Part shown: in pieces, positions 6,284 through 10,604 of the stretch | How positions within the stretch are numbered: position 1 is the stretch's first letter | Layout of the letters: each line of letters begins with the position of its first letter | Source: Pseudobdellovibrionaceae bacterium | Lineage (GTDB): Bacteria > Bdellovibrionota > Bdellovibrionia > Bdellovibrionales > Bdellovibrionaceae | Reading direction: 5' to 3' | Assembly (NCBI GenBank): GCA_014376325.1 | Contig: JACMRP010000327.1 | Coordinates: forward strand, 1-10,604 | Length of the DNA: 10,604 bases | Made by a program: the position numbers and the translations under genes | Notes under the pieces: model-generated | Seen by the model: the letters and a program-made list of their open reading frames with translations, nothing else | Databases searched by the model: none | Told to the model about the DNA's origin: nothing

Positions 6284-6520
6284 TTAAGCGACTTTTTTAA
6301 CTCGATTAAATTGATAATGTTTCTTTTCGAAGTCCGCCGCTTTCGCGCCGTCTTTCGTGATTAAACCAGCTTTGAACCACGTGAAGTGTTCTCCGCAGAA
6401 GCTCGCCTTTTCGGGCTTTTTGCTGCAGCCTTCAGAAATGCATTTCGTTGGTCCCAACTGGATCACGTTGCTTGGAACTTGTTTTTCGTGTTTCACTTCT
6501 GGTTTCTTATTTTCAGCCAT
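6284..6520 (-). CDS. Small Cys3-His putative zinc-binding protein
   Basis: The 78-residue protein has a lysine-rich N-terminus, then Cys27-x4-Cys32-x9-Cys42-x2-His45, a spacing that fits a single zinc-binding knuckle, followed by W-F-K-A-G-L and a charged tail. I associate similar small proteins (KC..GC...FC..H..W...G) with Bdellovibrio genomes but know no function; nucleic-acid or protein binding is a guess from the basic charge and the likely zinc site. There is no signal peptide or membrane span, so it should be cytoplasmic. An AGGGG at 6529-6533, about eight bases before the ATG, supports the start. It has its own hairpin terminator downstream and a 137-base leader region upstream, so it is probably transcribed alone. 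Confidence 0.78.
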   Translation of the reverse strand: MAENKKPEVKHEKQVPSNVIQLGPTKCISEGCSKKPEKASFCGEHFTWFKAGLITKDGAKAADFEKKHYQFNRVKKVA

Positions 6521-6536
6521 TCGAAAATCCCCTTTG

Positions 6537-6560
6537 AGTTCGTTTCACTAGTTCGTTTCA
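6537..6560. repeat. Tandem 11-base direct repeat before the small Cys/His gene
   Basis: AGTTCGTTTCA occurs at 6537-6547 and again at 6550-6560, separated by CT. On the minus strand this is TGAAACGAACT twice, just before the ribosome site of the Cys/His protein gene. It could be an operator or a leader RNA element, or a small duplication. No clear promoter hexamers surround it; TTGATA occurs upstream but without a matching -10. Confidence 0.4.
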
Positions 6561-6657
6561 TTCGTCTTGTTACAGCGTTGTATCAAGACTAGATGTTAGA
6601 CTTATCGGCCTTGGTCCTAAAAAGTTGAGACAAAAGTTGTGGGGATGAATGTCTTGT

Positions 6658-7470
6658 TCAGGGATTTTTTGAGGGTTTTGCGAGGTTTTTTGTTTCAGGT
6701 TGAGACGTTTTTGGAAAAGTCTCCGCCAAGAGTTCATCGACCCTGGCTTGCATGGGTAAGTTTTTCAGGGCCATTCCGATCTTCGCGATGCGCTCAGGGT
6801 ATTTCGAATCATTTTTCAGTGATATGTAGAGTCCCGCTTTCTTATAAATCTTAGGATCAATCACTAGATTTTCACGCAGCTCTGGAAAGCGGATTTCGGT
6901 CAAATACCTCGCATTGAACAAGTCCGCAACGGTCACGTCGATCCGTTTGAAATTCAGCATTCGCAGATTTTGCTCATCGGTCCCGACAACGTTCAAACTG
7001 TAGACGCCCCTTCTTCCGAAATCTAAGATGTCTGCGGGATATCCATAACCGTCAACGACGCCGACGCTCAGTCCTTTGAAATCATTCAGGGTCTTCCACT
7101 TGTACTGTTTGCTTTTATGATGAACGAAAACGATCGGAGATGAAAAAAGCAATTGAGAGTTTTTACGACCGGCAAAGTTGTTGCCATCCCAAACCGGATA
7201 CAAGCCAACGAATTCTTTTTTCTGCGACTCCTTGATCCCGCGGGTCCACGGAAGAAACAAATATTCTATCTTTACCCCAACCGTCGCCATGACTTCGGCA
7301 AATGCTTTTGCGGCCGCCCCTTGATCGGCAGCTCCTTCCGTCGTGTACGGCGGCCAGTCGACGGTGATGACCTTCCAGGTCTCCGTTTCGCTAGCCACCG
7401 TATTCTGAACAACCTTAGCCTGAATCACGAACGTGAACATCGTCATGAAGGCCAAGATGAACCACTTCAT
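6658..7470 (-). CDS. Periplasmic solute-binding protein, family 3-like (orphan)
   Basis: This 270-residue protein has a signal peptide (residues 1-18, ending FVIQA) and the type II periplasmic-binding fold seen in amino-acid binding proteins: WKVITVDWPPYT at the mature start, LPWTRGIKESQKKE, YPVW, then LLFSSPIVFVHHKSK, the hinge-region LNDFKGLSVGVVDGYGYP, and FKRIDVTVADLFNARYL. It ends in an unusual Lys/Pro-rich tail. The family often binds polar amino acids, but many members in this subgroup have no known ligand or transporter; no permease or ATPase is encoded here. Its ATG overlaps the stop of the upstream OppA-like gene (ATGA), so the two should be made together. I see no hairpin terminator after it. 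Confidence 0.85.
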   Translation of the reverse strand: MKWFILAFMTMFTFVIQAKVVQNTVASETETWKVITVDWPPYTTEGAADQGAAAKAFAEVMATVGVKIEYLFLPWTRGIKESQKKEFVGLYPVWDGNNFAGRKNSQLLFSSPIVFVHHKSKQYKWKTLNDFKGLSVGVVDGYGYPADILDFGRRGVYSLNVVGTDEQNLRMLNFKRIDVTVADLFNARYLTEIRFPELRENLVIDPKIYKKAGLYISLKNDSKYPERIAKIGMALKNLPMQARVDELLAETFPKTSQPETKNLAKPSKNP

Positions 7471-8984
7471 TTTTGGATGAACTCCAACGCAGAAAGATCC
7501 AGCTGATTCATAGAGTTTATCTTCCAGCCCTTAAAGTTGGTCTTCGCCAGCATCGCAAAGTGGATGGATCCCGTTGGAATAATCCAGAATCGATCGGTCA
7601 GGTACTTGATTCCCTGAGTGCAGAGTTTCTTTTTTTCGGACTCAGAGCTGGATTCGCCAAGGGCCTTCAAGTTCGATTGAAATTCTGGATCCTTCATCTG
7701 AATGTAATTTTCGGGACTCCAGTCCGCAAAAGTTTCAAGGACCGCAAGACAAGTGGGACGATCGGGCGCCACTCCCTTTCGAAAAATTGCTGGTGGATTC
7801 TGTTGCAGCTCCGAAAGGTAAACTTTGTTTTCGCGAAGCAGGATCTGCAAATCGAAGCCTAGATTCTGTTTCCACTGTGACTGCATCCACTCCGTACCGC
7901 GACGATGATCATCGCCCCCTTGGCTTGAGTACATCAATTTCAAATCCATCGGCTTGCTTTTATCTTCAGACCAAGCCGCTTTCGCTTTTTTGACATCCAT
8001 CTTGAAACATAAGTCTTCATCGATCCACGAACGCGGAACGCCTGGGCACCCCGGAGTTCCTTCCGAAGAATAAATTTTCTGCATTTCCGGATAATTCAGT
8101 GAAAGCGCCAATGCCTCACGGATTTTCGGATGATCTTTGAGCGCGGGCCCAAAGCCGAAGTAATCAAATCGAATCACCGGCAGCCAAAGAAAATCTGCAC
8201 GCTTTTTAAATTTTGGAACGTACAGCGTCGGCAGTCTGCGGAGGAAGCTCAGCTGATTTTTTTCGTACAACTGCAGGGCGACGCTGTCTTCGCTAATGAA
8301 AAGCATTTCGACCGGCGGCCGTTTCCTAGGATTGCCATTAGCGTATGCTGAATTACTCCCTAACACGATTTTTTGGCCAGGGATCCATTCGGTGATTTTG
8401 TAAGGGCCATTCGTAATGAGTTTTTTTGCATCGGGCCCAGGACTTTCGGTATTTTTGATCGGGGACAGCAGCGAACTCGATAGAATGTATTCAAAGTCAG
8501 GATCTTTTTCTTCAAATTCAAAGCGTAGAGTGAGCACGTCCGGCACCGTGATCCCCAAGCTTTCGATTTTTTTCTGACCCTTGTAAATCGCCGGGGCGTT
8601 TTTGATCTTAAATAGCAGATCTGCGCGAGGAGAATTATTCTTCGGGTCTAAAATGCGTTGGTAGGATTTTAAGAAGTCTTGGGCGTTCAGCACGCTTCCG
8701 TCGGACCACTTTAAGTCTTTCTTTAATTTACAAACTAAGATGAGCGCGCCATCACGTTTGCAGGATTCGCCAAGATCGGGGATCAGGCCCTTAGAATCAT
8801 CGTAGCTAAAAATGTTTCGGTAAAGTGCTTGCAAGAGATAACTAGAGACCGACGACTTCTGTTGATGCGGATCAATATTGGCCGGTTCATTTGCAAGATG
8901 GAGTCGAAAAATGCCCGCGGTTTGTCCGAGGGCGGTGCCGCTCACCACGATCAGAAAAAATACTGTCGTGATGGCTTTCATCAT
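7467..8984 (-). CDS. OppA-like peptide-binding protein, solute-binding family 5
   Basis: The 505-residue protein has a signal peptide to about residue 20 (VSGTALG) with no lipobox, then the family 5 pattern: NEPANIDPHQQ, LLQALYRNIFSYD, IPDLGES, LKKDLKWSDGSVLNAQDFLKSYQRILDP, TNGPYKITEWIPGQKIVLGSN, and HPKIREALALSLNY. It is closer to OppA than to DppA and lacks the GDNGDPDN element seen in the dppA product of this window. It should bind peptides in the periplasm; the ligand is unknown and no transporter subunits are next to it. The ATG at 8984 immediately follows the acyl-CoA dehydrogenase stop (TAAATG), with a second ATG right after; GGA in TTGGACAAATAA is the only ribosome-site candidate. Translation is probably coupled on both sides. 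Confidence 0.9.
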   Translation of the reverse strand: MMKAITTVFFLIVVSGTALGQTAGIFRLHLANEPANIDPHQQKSSVSSYLLQALYRNIFSYDDSKGLIPDLGESCKRDGALILVCKLKKDLKWSDGSVLNAQDFLKSYQRILDPKNNSPRADLLFKIKNAPAIYKGQKKIESLGITVPDVLTLRFEFEEKDPDFEYILSSSLLSPIKNTESPGPDAKKLITNGPYKITEWIPGQKIVLGSNSAYANGNPRKRPPVEMLFISEDSVALQLYEKNQLSFLRRLPTLYVPKFKKRADFLWLPVIRFDYFGFGPALKDHPKIREALALSLNYPEMQKIYSSEGTPGCPGVPRSWIDEDLCFKMDVKKAKAAWSEDKSKPMDLKLMYSSQGGDDHRRGTEWMQSQWKQNLGFDLQILLRENKVYLSELQQNPPAIFRKGVAPDRPTCLAVLETFADWSPENYIQMKDPEFQSNLKALGESSSESEKKKLCTQGIKYLTDRFWIIPTGSIHFAMLAKTNFKGWKINSMNQLDLSALEFIQK

Positions 8985-10151
8985 TTATTTGTCCAATTCC
9001 ATTTTTGCGATTGTCTGGAGTTGCATGTTCGAAGTTCCTTCATAAATCTGACCGATCTTCGCGTCCCGCCAGAACTTTTCGACAGGGTATTCTTTCGTGA
9101 ATCCATTGCCGCCAAACAAATCGACCGCGGTCGAAGTAACGAAGGCCGCGGCTTGAGCCGCGTAGTATTTCGCCATCGCTGCAGACTGAATAAAATCAAG
9201 TCCCGCGTCTTTTAATCGGGCCGCGTTGTACACCATCAACCGGGCCGCTTCGACCTCAATCCGCATTTCGGCAAGTTGGAATTGCACACCTTGAAATTGC
9301 GCAATGGCTTTACCGAATTGTTCACGAGACTTTACGTAACCGAGTGCGGCCTCGTAGGCTCCCTGGGCGATGCCGACCATTTGGGCGCCGATACCGATAC
9401 GACCTTCGTTCAAGGTTTCGATCGCGATTTTGTAGCCCTTGCCGACTTCGCCCAAAACGTTTTCTAGCGGCACTTCACAGTTTTCGAAAAGCAATTCGCA
9501 AGTGGAGCTTGCGCGAATGCCGAGTTTGTCTTCTTTTTTGCCGACGGTAAATCCCTTGAAATCTTTTTCGACGATAAAAGCGGTGATGCCTTTATAACCT
9601 TTGCCGAAGTCGATATTCGCAAAACAAATAAACACGTGGGCCTCTTTGCCGTTCGTGATCCACAGTTTCGAGCCGTTCAGAACGTATTTATCTCCTTTGA
9701 GTTCGCCTTTCAGTTTGAGCGCGAAGGCATCGGAACCAGAAGAGCTTTCAGAAAGGGCGTAAGCTCCAACCCACTCGGTCGCCATTTTTGGTAGGTACTT
9801 TTGTTTCTGAGCTTCGGTGCCCCATTTTAAAAATGCGTTGGTGACTAAAGTATTTTGCACGTCAACCAAAACGCTGACTGAACCGTCGATGCGTCCGAGC
9901 TCTTCCACCGCTAAACAAGCCATCGTAAAGGTGGAGCCCGCGCCTCCGTATTTTTCCGGAGTTTCGATTCCCATCAAGCCCATTTCAAAAAGCTTGCGAA
10001 CGATCTGCGGATCCATTTCTGCTTTTTCGTCCATGCGCCCGACGTGAGGTTTGATTTCGCTCTCGGCGAAACTGCGGACCGCCTCTTGAAACGCCTTTTC
10101 ATCTTCGGACAAAATACTTAAAGCGGGGCGAATATCGGCAGACTGGGACAT
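8985..10151 (-). CDS. Acyl-CoA dehydrogenase (short-chain/butyryl-type)
   Basis: This FAD enzyme introduces the first double bond of acyl-CoA in beta-oxidation and passes electrons to an electron-transfer flavoprotein. The 388 residues have the standard three-part layout: an N-terminal helical domain, the middle barrel with YALSESSSGSDA (the FAD/substrate signature, usually TEPxAGSD) and WITNG, then the C-terminal helical domain with LNEGRIGIGAQMVG, GVQFQLAEM, FGGNGFTKEYPVEKFWRDAKIGQIYEGTSN. The Glu of YEGTS, about residue 371, is the catalytic base of the short- and medium-chain class. Chain length is inferred. The AAGGAG six bases before 10151 fixes the start; the frame is open upstream to 10268 but without support. 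It leads a minus-strand unit with two solute-binding protein genes. Confidence 0.94.
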   Translation of the reverse strand: MSQSADIRPALSILSEDEKAFQEAVRSFAESEIKPHVGRMDEKAEMDPQIVRKLFEMGLMGIETPEKYGGAGSTFTMACLAVEELGRIDGSVSVLVDVQNTLVTNAFLKWGTEAQKQKYLPKMATEWVGAYALSESSSGSDAFALKLKGELKGDKYVLNGSKLWITNGKEAHVFICFANIDFGKGYKGITAFIVEKDFKGFTVGKKEDKLGIRASSTCELLFENCEVPLENVLGEVGKGYKIAIETLNEGRIGIGAQMVGIAQGAYEAALGYVKSREQFGKAIAQFQGVQFQLAEMRIEVEAARLMVYNAARLKDAGLDFIQSAAMAKYYAAQAAAFVTSTAVDLFGGNGFTKEYPVEKFWRDAKIGQIYEGTSNMQLQTIAKMELDK

Positions 10152-10157
10152 CGTAGA

Positions 10158-10174
10158 CTCCTTCAGGTAGTATA
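10158..10174 (-). promoter_or_regulatory. Ribosome site and likely -10 box of the acyl-CoA dehydrogenase gene
   Basis: AAGGAG (10163-10158) decides the ATG at 10151. TATACT (10174-10169), five of six matches to the -10 consensus, follows a run of T on the minus strand. I see no convincing -35 box, so the promoter is less certain than the ribosome site. The transcript would have a leader of only about 10-15 bases. Confidence 0.45.
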
Positions 10175-10234
10175 AAAAAAGCCTCTCAAAGTTAGCTGGT
10201 GGAGCGCCTCGAAGCAATTTCGAATCCGGACGGC

Positions 10235-10255
10235 CACGTTCCGCGTCATAACGTG
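10235..10255. repeat. Inverted repeat CACGTT-N9-AACGTG between divergent genes
   Basis: Six-base arms are exact reverse complements around nine bases; the outer bases GCC and GGC also pair if a two-base bulge is allowed. It lies between the acyl-CoA dehydrogenase and the site-2 protease genes, about 60 bases upstream of the probable dehydrogenase -10 box and just before the opposite promoter. A dimeric regulator site, for example of a TetR-type repressor, is possible. Confidence 0.35.
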
Positions 10256-10261
10256 TGGCGC

Positions 10262-10290
10262 TAGACAAGGGTCCAGGGGGTAGGTAAGAT
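10262..10290 (+). promoter_or_regulatory. Promoter of the site-2 protease-like gene
   Basis: TAGACA (10262-10267, five of six to the -35 consensus) and TAAGAT (10285-10290, four of six to the -10) are exactly 17 bases apart. A start about seven bases after the -10 box falls at 10297, two bases before the ATG at 10299. No ribosome site could then be transcribed, which would make the mRNA leaderless or nearly so. Confidence 0.4.
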
Positions 10291-10298
10291 TTTTCACT

Positions 10299-10604
10299 AT
10301 GGACATGATGGAAATCGGCGCGAAAATTGGTGTTTACTACATTCCTTTTTTATTTGCACTTTGCTTTCACGAGTACGCGCATGGCTTCGTCGCAAAGATG
10401 CTGGGCGATAACACCGCCGAAATGTTGGGGCGACTGACGTTGCATCCCGTCGTGCATATGGATATGCTGGGGACCGTGGCGTTGCCGCTGATGGCGATCG
10501 TTTTTAATTCTCCGATCTTTTTCGGTTGGGCAAAACCGGTTCCGGTGAACGCTCGCAATTTGAAAAATCCCAAAAAAGATATGTTCTGGGTTGCGCTCGC
10601 GGGA
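10299..10604 (+). CDS. Site-2 protease family (M50) membrane metallopeptidase, N-terminal part
   Basis: This is an intramembrane zinc protease of the M50/SpoIVFB-like type; 102 codons are visible and the rest lies beyond the window. The first hydrophobic segment carries HEYAHG at residues 24-29, the HExxH zinc motif inside a membrane helix. It is followed by GRLTLHPVVHMDMLGT, matching the family's GRLTLNP-x-x-HIDP-x-GT element with His and Met replacing Asn and Pro, then a second hydrophobic stretch and GWAKPVPVNARNL. The third zinc ligand, an Asp further on, is outside. Targets are unknown. ATG codons occur at 10299, 10305 and 10308 with no Shine-Dalgarno at normal distance. It is divergent from the acyl-CoA dehydrogenase gene. 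Confidence 0.9.
   Translation, partial: MDMMEIGAKIGVYYIPFLFALCFHEYAHGFVAKMLGDNTAEMLGRLTLHPVVHMDMLGTVALPLMAIVFNSPIFFGWAKPVPVNARNLKNPKKDMFWVALAG

Noticed and set aside
7153..7862. Plus-strand frames of 117 and 129 codons opposite the solute-binding protein genes
   Set aside because: Antisense shadows of well-supported genes with signal peptides and family motifs; products look random.
10152..10268. N-terminal extension of the acyl-CoA dehydrogenase by 39 residues
   Set aside because: The AAGGAG before 10151 and the normal family N-terminus both support the shorter form; the extra stretch contains the intergenic palindrome and the likely -10 box.
1..10604. CRISPR array, tRNA/rRNA genes, insertion sequences or phage genes
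   Set aside because: No regularly spaced repeats, cloverleaf-like runs, transposase motifs or terminal inverted repeats were seen on either strand.

Overview
The window reads as a piece of a Bdellovibrio-like (Bdellovibrionota) chromosome. This rests on an HNH endonuclease of the type found in many copies in those genomes, a small Cys/His protein with the W-x(3)-G tail I associate with Bdellovibrio, and a heavy load of peptide-binding proteins. All of this is from family knowledge, not a database search. Almost every gene is on the minus strand and most neighbours touch or overlap.

Layout from the left. Positions 1-2068 hold the start of a dipeptide ABC transporter operon on the minus strand: dppA (binding protein) overlaps dppB (permease, cut by the window edge) by one base. 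Upstream of dppA lies an RluF-like 23S rRNA pseudouridine synthase (2176-2913), preceded by an HNH endonuclease (2924-3937) whose nuclease domain seems to have lost its first zinc-binding cysteines. An AT-rich gap (3938-4484) carries a possible 39-codon minus-strand gene with a good extended -10 box and a perfect 17-base dyad. A VOC/glyoxalase-fold protein (4485-4895, plus strand) converges on, and overlaps by 14 bp, a pair of minus-strand genes: an SDR oxidoreductase (5265-6011) and a 6-pyruvoyltetrahydropterin synthase-like enzyme (4882-5268), joined by a GTGA overlap. The next gap (6012-6283) may encode a 29-residue membrane peptide on the plus strand, facing a hairpin terminator that ends a small Cys3-His protein gene (6284-6520).

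The right part is a second minus-strand unit, read from 10151 down to 6658: an acyl-CoA dehydrogenase, an OppA-like peptide-binding protein starting on the base after the dehydrogenase stop codon, and a small family-3-type solute-binding protein overlapping it by ATGA. No permease or ATPase accompanies these binding proteins. At the right edge a site-2-protease-like membrane metallopeptidase (10299 onward, plus strand) diverges from the dehydrogenase, with a promoter so close to its ATG that the message may be leaderless.

The themes are peptide capture (dppAB and the orphan binding proteins), beta-oxidation and pterin metabolism, which would fit a predator living on prey protein and lipid; that link is inference. 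I see no complete new defence or mobile system. The most interesting items are the pterin synthase motif with its coupled SDR, the two small open reading frames, the eroded HNH domain and the orphan binding-protein pair behind the dehydrogenase.
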